NCBI RefSeq assembly: GCF_014204715.1
Contig: NZ_JACHLY010000001.1
Location: 4,362,501-4,426,500 of the forward strand
DNA length: 64,000 nt
Direction: 5' to 3'
Source: Streptomonospora salina
GTDB lineage: Bacteria; Actinomycetota; Actinomycetes; Streptosporangiales; Streptosporangiaceae
The position numbers and the translations under genes were made by a program. Each line of letters begins with the position of its first letter. Position 1 is the stretch's first letter. Positions 50,320 to 59,990 of this stretch are shown here, one piece after another. The notes under the pieces were generated by a model, which did not search any database, was not told the origin of the DNA, and was given only the letters and a program-made list of their open reading frames with translations.

Positions 50320-50471
50320 ATTGGCGCCGCGGCGCCGATGCGCCGCGGCTGCGCCCGCCCCGGGCCCCTAGAGCACGCCGCCGCCCGGCCCCTCGATCTC
50401 CGCGGGCAACCGCCCATCCGCCCCCGCAATCTGCCGGTTCCGCTGAGGGCAGCACGATCAGCGATTAAAAT

Positions 50472-50486
50472 ATCACTGACTGTGAT
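50472..50486 (+). promoter_or_regulatory. BldD-like operator upstream of GGDEF gene
   Basis: ATCACTGACTGTGAT is a perfect 5-bp inverted repeat around TGACT. Its inner TCAC-N5-GTGA fits both half-sites of the BldD box TNAC-N5-GTNA; two inner bases of the fuller 13-mer consensus differ. It sits 118 bases ahead of the diguanylate cyclase start, next to an AT-rich stretch (GATTAAAATAT) that could be the -10 region. Confidence 0.5.
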
Positions 50487-50603
50487 GCAAAGTGGGGGTC
50501 GGTGAACGGCACCGGATGCTGGAGGACGCGGACCTGCGGCCCTCGCGGCGGCGGTCGTCCGGTGCCGCCGCCGACGCCCTGTATGCGAGCGGGGGAGATC
50601 CAC

Positions 50604-51995
50604 GTGGCGGTGGCCGAGCGGAGCGCGGTGGGCCGCATAGGACGGTGGCGGCGCCGATCCCCGTGGCCGCTGCTGTCCCAGCCGCGCGGCCTGATCGCGC
50701 TGATCGGCACGGTCGTGGGCGGCGCCTTCCTGTTGGCGGCCTGCGCCGCTTCCCGCACCCCGATCCGGCTCGCGGAGCTGGCCACCTTCGCCGCGCTGGT
50801 GGCGTGCGCGGGCCTGTGCGTCGAGGCGATGCGCCGATTGGGCAAACCCTCCGGGCTGACCCGCGACCTGCTCGGCGCCTGGTGGCTGCCCACCGTGCTG
50901 ATGCTGCCGCCGCTGTACTCGCTGCTGATCCCGGTGCCGGTGTACCTGCTGCTGCAGTTCCGCATCAGGCGCGCCGTGGTGCACCGCCGGGTCTTCAACG
51001 CCGCCTCCGTCGGTGTCGCGGGTTTCGCCGCCTCGGTGCTGTTCCACGGCGTGGTGGCGGACGATTGGACCGGCGGGCTGTCGCTGCCGCTGGAGGCCAC
51101 GGAGGCGGCGGTCTCGTCGGCGCAGGGCGCGCTGCTGGCGCTGGCCTGTGCCGCCGTCTTCACCGTGCTCAACAACCTCGCTGTGGCCGCCGCCATGGTA
51201 TTGAGCGCCACCGGCCCCGCCTGGCGCAAGATGCTGCTCGACCGTGAAGCGCTCATCGTCGACAGCGTCGAGCTCTGCGCCGGCATCACCGCCGCCATCG
51301 TCACCGGTCTGTCGCCGCTGCTGCTGGCGGTGGTGCTTCCGCCGGTGCTGCTGCTCCAGCGCAGCCTGCTGTTCGAGCAGCTGCAGACCGCCGCCCGCAC
51401 CGACCCCAAGACCGGTTTGCTCAACGCCGCCACCTGGGAGTCCGAGGCCGGCACCGAGATCGTGCAAGCCCGCCGCGCAGAACGGTCGGCCGCGGTGCTC
51501 ATCGTCGACATCGACCACTTCAAGTCCGTCAACGACTCCTACGGCCACCTGTTCGGCGACCACGTGCTGCTGGGGGTGGCCACCACCCTCACCGGTCAGC
51601 TGCGCACCGGCGACGTCGTCGGGCGGTTCGGGGGCGAAGAGTTCGTGGTGCTGCTCCCGGGAGCGGACACGGCCGAGGCGTGCCGCATCGCCGAGCGGCT
51701 GCGGCTGCGGGTGGGGCGGATGGAGATGAAGGCCGACGGCGCGAAGGTGGAGATCACCGTCTCGCTGGGCCTGGCCGTGCTGAGTGTGCACGGCGACGAC
51801 CTGGTGGGCCTGCTCGCCGCCGCCGACCTGGCCCTCTACCGCGCCAAGGGGGCCGGGCGCGACCGGGTGTGCCTGCCCGTGGCGGCGCGCCCGGCCATAC
51901 CGGCCCAGCTCGTCGGGGAGACCGCCCCCGACCCGGGGGCGGTCTCCCCGACGGCCGGCCGCGTCGCGGCGCAGGACGGCGGCGATCCGGACTGA
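50604..51995 (+). CDS. Membrane diguanylate cyclase with RxxD I-site
   Basis: 463 residues from the GTG at 50604, which has GGGGGAG upstream; longer frames from 50502 or 50583 lack one. About six hydrophobic spans (residues 25-265) form a membrane sensor-like part. The GGDEF domain (about 285-430) has TDPKTGLLNAATWE, the DIDHFKSVNDSYGH metal region and RFGGEEFVVLLPG. RTGD stands exactly five residues before GGEEF, the product-inhibition I-site, so the enzyme should be active and feedback limited. The upstream BldD-like site would place it under c-di-GMP-bound BldD. Confidence 0.92.
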   Translation: MAVAERSAVGRIGRWRRRSPWPLLSQPRGLIALIGTVVGGAFLLAACAASRTPIRLAELATFAALVACAGLCVEAMRRLGKPSGLTRDLLGAWWLPTVLMLPPLYSLLIPVPVYLLLQFRIRRAVVHRRVFNAASVGVAGFAASVLFHGVVADDWTGGLSLPLEATEAAVSSAQGALLALACAAVFTVLNNLAVAAAMVLSATGPAWRKMLLDREALIVDSVELCAGITAAIVTGLSPLLLAVVLPPVLLLQRSLLFEQLQTAARTDPKTGLLNAATWESEAGTEIVQARRAERSAAVLIVDIDHFKSVNDSYGHLFGDHVLLGVATTLTGQLRTGDVVGRFGGEEFVVLLPGADTAEACRIAERLRLRVGRMEMKADGAKVEITVSLGLAVLSVHGDDLVGLLAAADLALYRAKGAGRDRVCLPVAARPAIPAQLVGETAPDPGAVSPTAGRVAAQDGGDPD

Positions 51996-52113
51996 GCTGC
52001 CGCGCTCGGCGGATCGGGGGTCGCGGAGCGGCGGAAGGCGGCCCCGAGCCGCTTTCTCCACAGGAGTGGAACCGGCGTTGCCGCGACGATCGTCCGCAGG
52101 CGACCGTGAGTGT

Positions 52114-53172
52114 ATGGAACAGAACGAAGAGTCGCACCGGGTCCCCGACCGGATCACCCTCGGCGGCCCCGCCGACATCGTCGCCGCCGTCCCCTACATC
52201 CTCGGCTACCACCCCTCCGACAGCCTCGTGGTGCTGGGGCTGCGCGACGACCCGCCGCGCCTGAACACCGCCTTCTGCCGCGAATCCGCCCCCGCGGACA
52301 CCGACGCGGACCACACCGCCGCCGCCGAATCCATCGCCGAGACGCTGCGCGGCGACGAGTGCGCCGCCGCGCTGGTCGTCGGATACGGACCCGAATCCGA
52401 CGTCGCCCCGCAGGTCCGGGCGGTGCGCGGCGCCGCCGATCGGGAGGGCGTCCCGGTCCGCGAGGCGCTGCGGGTGGCCGACGGCCGCTACTGGTCCTAC
52501 GTGTGCGAATCGGCGGAATGCTGCCCGCCCGAGGGAGTCGGCTACGACCCCTCCGCCTCGACGGTGGCGGCCACGGCCGTGGCCAACGGGCTCAGCGCCT
52601 GGCCGAGCCTGTCCTCCCTGCGCGACCACCTCGCGCCCGTGGGCGGAACCCGCCGGGCACGCATGCGTGCTGCCACACGCACGGCCGAAGAGCGCGGCGC
52701 CGACCTGCTCGGCGACCGCCCTCCCCGCGGGCGCGACGCCTACGGCCCGCGGTTTCGCGCGGAAGGCGTACGCGCGGTACGCGAAGCCGTCGCAGCGGTG
52801 AACCGCGACGCGCCGCCCCAGGACCCCGGGCGCCTCGCCTGGCTGGGGGTGGTCCTGGGCTGCATCCGGGTGCGCGACGAAGCCTGGACCCTCATCGGCC
52901 GGGAGAGCGCCGAGGCGCACCAGCGGCTGTGGCGCGAGGTACTGCGCCATGTCGAGCCGGCCTACCGGCCCGCGCCCGGATCGCTCCTGGCGGTGTCGGC
53001 CTGGGCCCGGCAGGACGCCGCACTCGCCGACGCGGCCCTGGAACGCGTCTACGAGGTCGACCCCGACTACTCCATGGCGGTGCTGGTCCACCGCGCCCTG
53101 CGCGCAGGCGTCCCTTGGCAGGGCTACCCGCCGGAGAGCCTCCAAGCGGTGTGGCCGCTGGAGTCGCCGTGA
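52114..53172 (+). CDS. DUF4192 protein
   Basis: 352 residues, ATG at 52114. The opening RITLGGPADIVAAVPYILGYHPSDSLVVLGL is the DUF4192 signature. The rest has CESAECCPPEG near residue 130, and repeated helices typical of the family in the C half. Function is unknown; it is common in actinobacteria and not clustered with a fixed partner. It is in the same direction as the GGDEF gene but 118 bp away. Confidence 0.85.
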   Translation: MEQNEESHRVPDRITLGGPADIVAAVPYILGYHPSDSLVVLGLRDDPPRLNTAFCRESAPADTDADHTAAAESIAETLRGDECAAALVVGYGPESDVAPQVRAVRGAADREGVPVREALRVADGRYWSYVCESAECCPPEGVGYDPSASTVAATAVANGLSAWPSLSSLRDHLAPVGGTRRARMRAATRTAEERGADLLGDRPPRGRDAYGPRFRAEGVRAVREAVAAVNRDAPPQDPGRLAWLGVVLGCIRVRDEAWTLIGRESAEAHQRLWREVLRHVEPAYRPAPGSLLAVSAWARQDAALADAALERVYEVDPDYSMAVLVHRALRAGVPWQGYPPESLQAVWPLESP

Positions 53173-53330
53173 CGCCGGCCGCTGCCCGGGCGCCGAGGGC
53201 GTGCGTCACCGCAGCTGCCGAGGTAAGCGCGCCCCGCCTCCGGTTCGCGGCGTCGCCGGTCGCCGGTGACGGCCGCGGACCGCCGCATCTGCCGGTCTCA
53301 ACACCGCACGCCACGCCCTAGGCTGGGAGC

Positions 53331-54995
53331 ATGCCGGAGTTCATTTATAGCTTGCAAAACGTGCGCAAGGCGCACGGCGACAAGGTCGTGCTGGACGATG
53401 TCTCGGGGCAGTTCATCTACGGGGCGAAGATCGGCGTGGTCGGGCCCAACGGCGCGGGCAAGTCCTCGCTGCTGAAGCTCATGGCCGGCGTCGAGCAGGC
53501 TTCCAATGGCGAAGCCCGGCTGATGCCCGGATACAGCGTAGGTCTGCTCGCCCAGGAGCCCCACCTCGACCCCGACAGGACCGTCCTGGACAACGTCGAG
53601 GACGGGGTAGCCGAGACCAAGGCGATGCTCGCGAAGTTCAACGAGATCGCCGAGAAGATGGCCACGGACTACTCCGACGATCTGCTCGCCGAGATGGGCA
53701 GGCTCCAGGAGCAGCTGGACCACCGCAACGCCTGGGAGCTCGACAGCCAGCTCGCCCAGGCCATGGACGCGCTGCGGTGCCCGGCGCCCGAGACCGAGGT
53801 CAGCACCCTCTCGGGCGGTGAGAAGCGGCGCGTGGCGCTGTGCCGCCTGCTGCTGGAGCAGCCCGACCTGCTGCTGCTGGACGAGCCCACCAACCACCTC
53901 GACGCCGAAAGCGTCCAGTGGCTGGAGTCCTACCTGGAGAACTACGCCGGGACCGTCATCGCGATCACTCACGACCGCTACTTCCTGGACAACGTCGCGA
54001 CCTGGATTCTGGAACTGGACCGCGGAAAGCTCTACCCCTACGAGGGCAACTACACCACCTACCTCGACACCAAGGCCGCCCGGCTCAAGGTCGAGGGGCA
54101 GAAGGACGCCAAGCGGCAGAAGCGCCTCTCCGACGAACTGGAGTGGGTGCGCTCCAACGCCAAGGCCCGCCAGACCAAGAGCCGCGCCCGCTTGCAGCGC
54201 TACGAGGAGATGGCCGCCGAGGCGGCCAACACCCGCAAACTGGACTTCGAGGAGATCCAGATCCCGCCCGGCCCGCGCCTGGGCAACAGCGTCGTCGACG
54301 TCAACGACCTCACCAAGGGCTTCGACGACCGGCTGCTGATCGAGAACCTGAACTTCTCCCTTCCGCCCAACGGCATCGTCGGCGTCATCGGCCCCAACGG
54401 CGTCGGCAAGACGACGCTGTTCAAGATGCTCGTCGGTGAGGAGGAGCCCGACTCCGGGTCGATCAAGGTCGGCGACACCGTCTCGATCTCCTACGTCGAC
54501 CAGTCGCGCTCCCGCATCGACAAGGACAAGAACGTCTGGGAGGTCGTCTCCGACGGCGAGAGCTTCATCCAGGTCGGCAAGGTCGAAATCCCCAGCCGCG
54601 CTTATGTGGCCGCGTTCGGATTCAAGGGTTCCGACCAGCAGAAGCCGGCCGGGGTGCTCTCCGGCGGTGAACGCAACCGGGTCAATCTGGCGCTGACGCT
54701 CAAGCAGGGCGGAAATCTGCTGCTGCTGGACGAGCCCACGAACGACCTGGACGTCGACACTCTGGGCTCGCTGGAGAACGCGCTGCTGGACTTCCCCGGC
54801 TGCGCCGTGATCACCAGCCACGACCGCTGGTTCCTGGACCGGGTCGCCACCCACATCCTCGCTTGGGAGGGCGGTTCGGACTGGTACTGGTTCGAAGGCA
54901 ACTTCGAGTCCTACGAGAAGAACAAGATCGAGCGGCTGGGCGCCGACGCCGCGCGCCCGCACGCGGTGACCCACCGCAAGCTCACCCGCCAGTAA
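53331..54995 (+). CDS. ettA: Energy-dependent translational throttle EttA
   Basis: 554 residues, ABC-F family. Two nucleotide domains: Walker [12 protein letters not shown] and [11 protein letters not shown], signatures [11 protein letters not shown] and [11 protein letters not shown], Walker [13 protein letters not shown] and [12 protein letters not shown]. The linker (250-330) is charged and includes the arm region of EttA. ABC-F proteins lack membrane spans and bind the ribosomal E site. The length and the two LSGGE motifs are those of EttA. Confidence 0.95.
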   Translation: MPEFIYSLQNVRKAHGDKVVLDDVSGQFIYGAKIGVVGPNGAGKSSLLKLMAGVEQASNGEARLMPGYSVGLLAQEPHLDPDRTVLDNVEDGVAETKAMLAKFNEIAEKMATDYSDDLLAEMGRLQEQLDHRNAWELDSQLAQAMDALRCPAPETEVSTLSGGEKRRVALCRLLLEQPDLLLLDEPTNHLDAESVQWLESYLENYAGTVIAITHDRYFLDNVATWILELDRGKLYPYEGNYTTYLDTKAARLKVEGQKDAKRQKRLSDELEWVRSNAKARQTKSRARLQRYEEMAAEAANTRKLDFEEIQIPPGPRLGNSVVDVNDLTKGFDDRLLIENLNFSLPPNGIVGVIGPNGVGKTTLFKMLVGEEEPDSGSIKVGDTVSISYVDQSRSRIDKDKNVWEVVSDGESFIQVGKVEIPSRAYVAAFGFKGSDQQKPAGVLSGGERNRVNLALTLKQGGNLLLLDEPTNDLDVDTLGSLENALLDFPGCAVITSHDRWFLDRVATHILAWEGGSDWYWFEGNFESYEKNKIERLGADAARPHAVTHRKLTRQ

Positions 54996-55152
54996 CGCCC
55001 GTTTCGGCGACCTCCGGCATCGGCGCCTCGCGGGTGGGGTACGCGGCAGCGTTCCGCACCCGCGAGGCCCGCCGCCTCCTCCGGCGGGGCCGGAGGAGGC
55101 GGAAGAGAGGACTCGCGTCGCCGATCGGCACCGCATAGGCTGGCCATCGACT

Positions 55153-55602
55153 ATGACTTCCCCGCACGACGAATCCCAGACGTTCTACGACGCCGTAGGC
55201 GGCGAGGAGACCTTCACCCGTCTCGTCCGCCGCTTCTACCAGGGCGTGGCCGACGACCCGGTCCTGCGGCCGCTCTACCCCGAAGAGGACCTCGGGCCCG
55301 CCGAGGAGCGGCTGCGCCTGTTCCTCATGCAGTACTGGGGCGGTCCCCGCACCTACAGCGACCAGCGCGGCCATCCGCGGCTGCGCATGCGCCACGCCCC
55401 CTTCCGCGTGGGCTCGCGCGAACGCGACCACTGGCTGGGCCATATGCGCGCCGCCGTCGACGAGCTGGAGCTGCCGGAGGCGCTGGACCGCCAACTGTGG
55501 GGATACTTCGTCTACGCGGCCCAGAGCATGGTCAACACGCCCGACGAAGAGCCGGGAGGCGGCGAGACCCGGCTGGGCGTGCAGACTCCGCCGCAGCAGT
55601 AG
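55153..55602 (+). CDS. glbO: Group-II truncated hemoglobin (TrbO)
   Basis: 149 residues, ATG at 55153. [50 protein letters not shown] and the HAPFRVG segment with the heme-proximal region are the TrbO pattern. It likely handles O2 or NO chemistry. Convergent with the zinc-finger gene after it. Confidence 0.93.
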   Translation: MTSPHDESQTFYDAVGGEETFTRLVRRFYQGVADDPVLRPLYPEEDLGPAEERLRLFLMQYWGGPRTYSDQRGHPRLRMRHAPFRVGSRERDHWLGHMRAAVDELELPEALDRQLWGYFVYAAQSMVNTPDEEPGGGETRLGVQTPPQQ

Positions 55603-55624
55603 TCGGCGCGGCGCAGCCTGCGGC

Positions 55625-55942
55625 TCAGCGGTTCCGACCGGCGGGGCCGACGAGGCCGACGGGGCCGAGGCGCGCGACAGGCGCCCCGGCTGCCCGGCTC
55701 GGCGGCCGCCCGGCGTCACCGCCGCGGCGCGCGGCTGCGGCACCGCCGAGGCGGCGCTGAAACCGCGCCGCGGGTCGGCACCGTCTATCGCGGGAGAGCG
55801 GCGGAAGCGACGCGTTGGCGTCCTTCGGATTGCCGCAATACCTGCACACCTCCTCGAGATCGGGCCGGGCGCACAGTCGGCAGTCCCACCACTCGCCGGC
55901 TCTGCCGGGAGTCGGCGCATCGAGTCCGTCGAACGTCTCCAT
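55625..55942 (-). CDS. Small protein with C4 zinc-finger pair
   Basis: 105 residues from ATG at 55942, with GAGGG upstream. Near residues 18-38, WWDCRLCARPDLEEVCRYCGN gives two CxxC pairs eight residues apart with a Trp in front, a zinc-ribbon or RanBP2-like finger. The C-terminal 60 residues are Arg/Ala/Gly-rich and low-complexity. The gene could be an intact short protein, or one whose end is frameshifted noise. Confidence 0.45.
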   Translation of the reverse strand: METFDGLDAPTPGRAGEWWDCRLCARPDLEEVCRYCGNPKDANASLPPLSRDRRCRPAARFQRRLGGAAAARRGGDAGRPPSRAAGAPVARLGPVGLVGPAGRNR

Positions 55943-56171
55943 CCCTGCCCTCGTCGTCCACGCGCTCGGGTTGCGCGGAGCAGCAGTCGGCTCGCATCCC
56001 CCGATCATGAATGGGTGAGTTCGTGCTGCGCCCGGTCCGCACTCCTGTCTCTCCGCTCCAGTCGGCCGAACCGCCGGGAAGCCGTCGTGCGATCGTTCCG
56101 GCAGTACACGCGGGCTGTCCGTGGGTTGCAGTGCCGGAACTCCTTTTTCCTGTGGCCGGGGGCGGGCCGCT

Positions 56172-56744
56172 GTGAACCGACTGGACGGACGAGTGCGCTT
56201 CTCGGTTACTCCTGACGTGTACCGGATGAAATTGCGCCCGTGGGTAGGTTTCCTGCTCGTCGGAGGCATCATGATGATTTTGGCCTGGGTGGACGGGGAG
56301 CTTGTCACCGGTGTCGCTCTCTTTTGCTGTTTCCTTGCATTCGGGCTGGTCAGGACTTTGTGGTGGGTTCTTGTGTACAGTAATCACACGTTTTATATGG
56401 ATAGTTACGAAGTGGTGCTGACCTATAGATCGAAAAGGCGGGTTATTTCTTTCGCGGATGTTTCGGGAATCCGCTATGTCGCCACGGGCCAACCGGACAT
56501 GCACTACGGATTCGGTTCCATCGAGCTCGAGCTCAGAAACGGAAAGAAGGTGAAGCACAAAGCCGTCGTATTCAAGAAGGAGAGTCGCGAAAAGTCCGAC
56601 GAACTGAACGAGGTCGCTCCGAATCTCGGCTTCCAGTATGACGGCGAGCTGTTCATCGGCGCCGGATTCTGGAGGAAACAGCCTGCGGCGTGGCCAGAGT
56701 CGGGCCGTGTGTTCGGTTCCATGCCGCCGGCGGATGTCAGCTGA
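56172..56744 (+). CDS. AT-richer membrane protein with PH-like domain
   Basis: 190 residues from a GTG at 56172 (an ATG at 56226 also possible). Two adjacent spans (WVGFLLVGGIMMILAWVDG; VTGVALFCCFLAFGLVRTLWWVLV) are followed by a beta-rich PH-like domain (TFYMDSYEVVLTYRSKRRVISF). Codon use differs from every neighbour: many A/T third positions (AAA, TAT, GTT, ATT). That indicates recent arrival or lack of adaptation. Its 3' end overlaps the remnant of an MFS gene on the other strand. Confidence 0.7.
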   Translation: MNRLDGRVRFSVTPDVYRMKLRPWVGFLLVGGIMMILAWVDGELVTGVALFCCFLAFGLVRTLWWVLVYSNHTFYMDSYEVVLTYRSKRRVISFADVSGIRYVATGQPDMHYGFGSIELELRNGKKVKHKAVVFKKESREKSDELNEVAPNLGFQYDGELFIGAGFWRKQPAAWPESGRVFGSMPPADVS

Positions 56745-57005
56745 GACGACGGCTGCCGTGGCGGTGCTGAAGGCGGCGGCGACCGCGTAGACCGCGTAGA
56801 CCGCGTCGAGGTCGAGCCAGACGATCACCAGGCCCAAGACCACCGGGGTGAGTGTGTTGCTGGCGGCCTGGAGTGAGTTCTGGGCGGCCATCGCCCTGCC
56901 CGCCCACGGTATCCTGGCGGTCTCGGCGACGGCCGTGGACGTCAGCCCGTTGCGGCTCATCGTCAGCAGCAGGCAGGCCAGCAGCGGCGGACCGCACCCG
57001 GCGGC
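56722..57005 (-). pseudogene. MFS transporter C-terminal remnant
   Basis: Reads in one frame as the last two membrane helices of an MFS carrier: LLLTMSRNGLTSTAVAETA and ASNTLTPVVLGLVIVWLDLD, then VYAVYAVAAAFSTATAAVVSA. The N-terminal nine to ten helices are missing. Immediately upstream in the direction of transcription lies the stop of the thioesterase gene, so a deletion has joined the two. The remnant's end is overlaid by the AT-richer gene on the plus strand. Confidence 0.75.
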
Positions 57006-57006
57006 C

Positions 57007-57468
57007 CTAGACCTCCGGCAGCAGGAACCCGTTCAGATAGGCGCGCTCGGCCGCGTCGAGCCGGCGGACGGACTGGTCGGCGGTGTCGTAGCCGACCAGG
57101 ACCGACACCGCCCGCGCGTAGACGCCGTCGTCGTCGCAGATCTCGTAGGCGATCCGGAAGCTGGCGTTGCGGACCTCGGTCACCCGGGTTTCCACCCGGA
57201 TCGGGTCGTGGCGCATCAGGATCGGCTTGAGGTAGTCGACCTCGTGGCGGGCCACGACCAGACCGCCCAGCGTCCCGTGCCGGTCGGGACCGAAATCAGG
57301 GCGCAGGAAGGCGATGCGGGCGTCCTCGAGATAGGTCAGCATCCGCACGTTGTTGACGTGGTTGAGCGGGTCCAGGTCGGCGAAGCGCACGTGCGCGTGG
57401 AACACGTGCCGACGCGGCCCTCCGGAAGCGGTCTGCGACACGTCCGCCTGTGTAGCGGCCTGCACCAC
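57007..57468 (-). CDS. Hot-dog acyl-CoA thioesterase
   Basis: 153 residues from a GTG at 57468 with GGAAGGG upstream. The 4HBT hot-dog pattern is seen: HVRFADLDPLNHVNNVRMLTYLEDARIAFL (catalytic Asp in the DLDPLNHVNN box) and VARHEVDYLKPI. It should hydrolyse acyl-CoA or a related thioester. The gene follows prolyl oligopeptidase on the same strand after a 113-bp gap and is directly followed by the MFS remnant. Confidence 0.85.
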   Translation of the reverse strand: MVQAATQADVSQTASGGPRRHVFHAHVRFADLDPLNHVNNVRMLTYLEDARIAFLRPDFGPDRHGTLGGLVVARHEVDYLKPILMRHDPIRVETRVTEVRNASFRIAYEICDDDGVYARAVSVLVGYDTADQSVRRLDAAERAYLNGFLLPEV

Positions 57469-57581
57469 GACGATCCACCCTTCCGACAGCGACACGTCCG
57501 GGCATCCGCCCGCCTGATCACGGTATCGGCCGGCCACCGGGAGCACCGCCGACGGGGCGGCGCTCCCGGGAGTGCGGTCGA

Positions 57582-59690
57582 TCACTCCGCAGCGGGATCC
57601 AGGCCCGTGTGGTGGGCCAGAAACGCCAGCTGGTCGGCGCTGAGGCCGATCGTGCGCGAGATCGCCCGGGAGCTGTGGCCCACCGCCGACTCCCGGCGCA
57701 GCAGCACGGGCCGCTCATCCGGACGGGCGCAGGTGGCATGCTGCAGGGCCGCGCACATCTTGCGGGCGTGCAGGGGGTCCACGCGGGTGTCGTTGTCGAA
57801 CACGGAGAACAGGGTCGCCGGGTACGCTGTGCCGTCGACCACCCGGTGGTACGGGGAGTAGTCCAGCAGCCAGGCCAGTTCCTCCGGGACCTCGGCGCTG
57901 CCGAACTCGACGTTCCACATCGCACCCAGGCCGGAGCGCTCGTAGCGCACCATGTCCAGTAGCGGGGCCGAGCACACCGCCGCGGCGAACAGGTCGGGGC
58001 GCTGGGTGATCGCCGCGCCCACCAGCAGGCCGCCGTTGCTGCCGCCCATCACCGCCAGCCGGTCGGGGCGGGTGCGGCCGCTGCCGATCAAATGCTCGGC
58101 CGCCGCCGCGCAGTCGTCGAACACGTTCTGCTTGGCGCCGAGCATTCCGCCCCGGTGCCAGTCCTCGCCTTCCTCCAAGCCGCCGCGCAGGTTCGCCACC
58201 GCGTAGACGCCCCCGGCGCGCACCCAGCTCAGCGCCGTGGCCGAGTAGCCCGGAACCATGGAGATCCGGAACCCGCCGTAGCCGTACAGGACGGCCGGGC
58301 GCGGCCGCACCTCGCCGGCGGGGGAGACCACCAGCATGCGCACGGGCGTTCCGTCGCGCGAGGAGAAGACGACCTGTTCGGTGCGCACATCCGGTACCGG
58401 CGGCGAGCCCGGCGCCGAGGCCCACAGCGACACGGCGCCGGTGCGCGCGTCGTAGGCGTAGACCGTCGGCGGGGTGGCCGTGTCGCTGTAGCCGAACCAG
58501 GCCTCGTGCCCGCCCTCGGGCCGGACCGTGACGCCGCCGATCGAGCCCAGGCCGGGCAGCTCCACCGCTCCGCGCCGCTCGCCGGTCGCGCGTTCGTGCA
58601 CGGTGATTTCGCTGATCGCGTGCCGCCGCCAGGACACCAGAAGCAGGTGCTCATCCAGTTGCGGACCGTCCAGAACAGCGAAGTCCGTCATCACCGCCTC
58701 GGGGTCGGAGTCCACCAGCGTCCGCCAGCGGTCGGTCCCGGGCGTGTCCGGATCGGTCACGCACAGCCGTCCGCGGGGCGCGTCGCGGTCGGTGAGGACG
58801 TAGAGCCGGCCGTCGCCGCCCACGGAGGGCAGCGCCTGGGCCGCGGGACCGTCCTGGACGGCGGTGAAGCGCGGCCGCTCCCACCCGTCCGCGGCGAGGT
58901 CGGCGATCCAGGCGCTGTTGCGGCCCGACGTCCCGGCGGCGGCGGTCAGTACCAGCCTCCGCCCGTCCCGGCTGACGGAGAGGCCGTAGTTCTCGGTCAT
59001 GTCGCGGCCCTGGCCGAACACCAGCACGTCCCGATCGGTGGTGGTGCCGACCCGGTGCAGGTACACGCGGCGGTGGTACTGCTCCTCGTCCGCACCGACC
59101 GTGCCGGGCGGCAGGCGGCGCACGTAGTAGAACGCCTCGCCGCCGGGCAGCCAGGCCACCGGCGAGTAGCGGCACCGGTCGAGGGGCCCGTCCACGATCT
59201 CGCCGGTGCCGATGTCCATCACCCGCAGCAGCGACTCCTCGTCGCCCCCCGCCGACATCTGGTAGGCCAGCAGCCGCCCTTCGCGGTCGGGCTGCCACGA
59301 GTCGAGCGTGGTGGCGCCTCCGGGGTCCAGCGCGGTGGGATCGATCAGCGCGCGCTCGACGGCGGCGCCGCCGGGGCCGGGCTCGGCCGTGTACAGCACG
59401 CCGTGCTCCTGCTCGCCGGCGCGCCGCATGAACAGGCACCGTTCGCCCCGCCAACTGGGCGCGCCGACGAACCCCGCCCCCAGCAGCTCCCGCACGTCGG
59501 CGGCGAAGCGCGCCCGCCCGTCCCAGCGCTGCGCCTGCTCGCCGAACAGCGCGTCTTGGGCGGCGCTCCATTCTTCGGTCTGCGGGGAGCGGGCGTCTTC
59601 CAGCCAGCGGTAGGGATCGGCGACGCGACAGCCGTGCAGGTCGTCCTGGCAACCGGTGCGCTCGGCAGCGGGATAGTGGCGTTCAGGCAT
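57582..59690 (-). CDS. Prolyl oligopeptidase
   Basis: 702 residues, S9A family. The N-terminal DPYRWLEDARSPQTEEW stretch and a beta-propeller (about 70-420) precede the hydrolase domain: GGSNGG with the catalytic Ser near residue 550, FDNDTRVDPLHARKM with the Asp, and a late VGHSSRA with the His. No signal peptide. It cleaves short peptides after proline in the cytoplasm. ATG at 59690. Confidence 0.94.
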   Translation of the reverse strand: MPERHYPAAERTGCQDDLHGCRVADPYRWLEDARSPQTEEWSAAQDALFGEQAQRWDGRARFAADVRELLGAGFVGAPSWRGERCLFMRRAGEQEHGVLYTAEPGPGGAAVERALIDPTALDPGGATTLDSWQPDREGRLLAYQMSAGGDEESLLRVMDIGTGEIVDGPLDRCRYSPVAWLPGGEAFYYVRRLPPGTVGADEEQYHRRVYLHRVGTTTDRDVLVFGQGRDMTENYGLSVSRDGRRLVLTAAAGTSGRNSAWIADLAADGWERPRFTAVQDGPAAQALPSVGGDGRLYVLTDRDAPRGRLCVTDPDTPGTDRWRTLVDSDPEAVMTDFAVLDGPQLDEHLLLVSWRRHAISEITVHERATGERRGAVELPGLGSIGGVTVRPEGGHEAWFGYSDTATPPTVYAYDARTGAVSLWASAPGSPPVPDVRTEQVVFSSRDGTPVRMLVVSPAGEVRPRPAVLYGYGGFRISMVPGYSATALSWVRAGGVYAVANLRGGLEEGEDWHRGGMLGAKQNVFDDCAAAAEHLIGSGRTRPDRLAVMGGSNGGLLVGAAITQRPDLFAAAVCSAPLLDMVRYERSGLGAMWNVEFGSAEVPEELAWLLDYSPYHRVVDGTAYPATLFSVFDNDTRVDPLHARKMCAALQHATCARPDERPVLLRRESAVGHSSRAISRTIGLSADQLAFLAHHTGLDPAAE

Positions 59691-59870
59691 GGCCAGAACT
59701 CTATCGGCCGTATGCGGCGCGTCCCGGACACCGCCGGACGCCCGGGGATGATCATGGATTACCCGCTGGTTTTCGCCGCCCGCGCAGAATTAGGGTGGCG
59801 GCGGAGCGGTCTGACCACGCAAACTGAATGCGGGACGTTACTCGGCGGGAACCACCCACGGGAGGTCCGT

Positions 59871-59990
59871 GTGGCAACGCGAACACCACCGGTCGTACGA
59901 CCGGTCGACAAGGAGGCCTCCTGGCTGGCCGACCGGCTGGCCGGGGACGAGACACGGCCGCTCGCGCTGACGGCCGAGGAGCCGCTGTGA
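59871..59990 (+). CDS. 39-codon ORF coupled to HNH gene
   Basis: GTG at 59871 with GGGAGG a few bases upstream. It encodes MATRTPPVVRPVDKEASWLA, then DRLAGDETRPLALTAEEPL. The stop TGA overlaps the GTG of the HNH gene (GTGA), like the other coupled genes in this genome. It is short, polar and probably helical at the end. It may be a small partner or a leader that sets HNH translation; 181 bp of upstream DNA (59,690-59,870) carries nothing else that I can see. Confidence 0.5.
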   Translation: MATRTPPVVRPVDKEASWLADRLAGDETRPLALTAEEPL

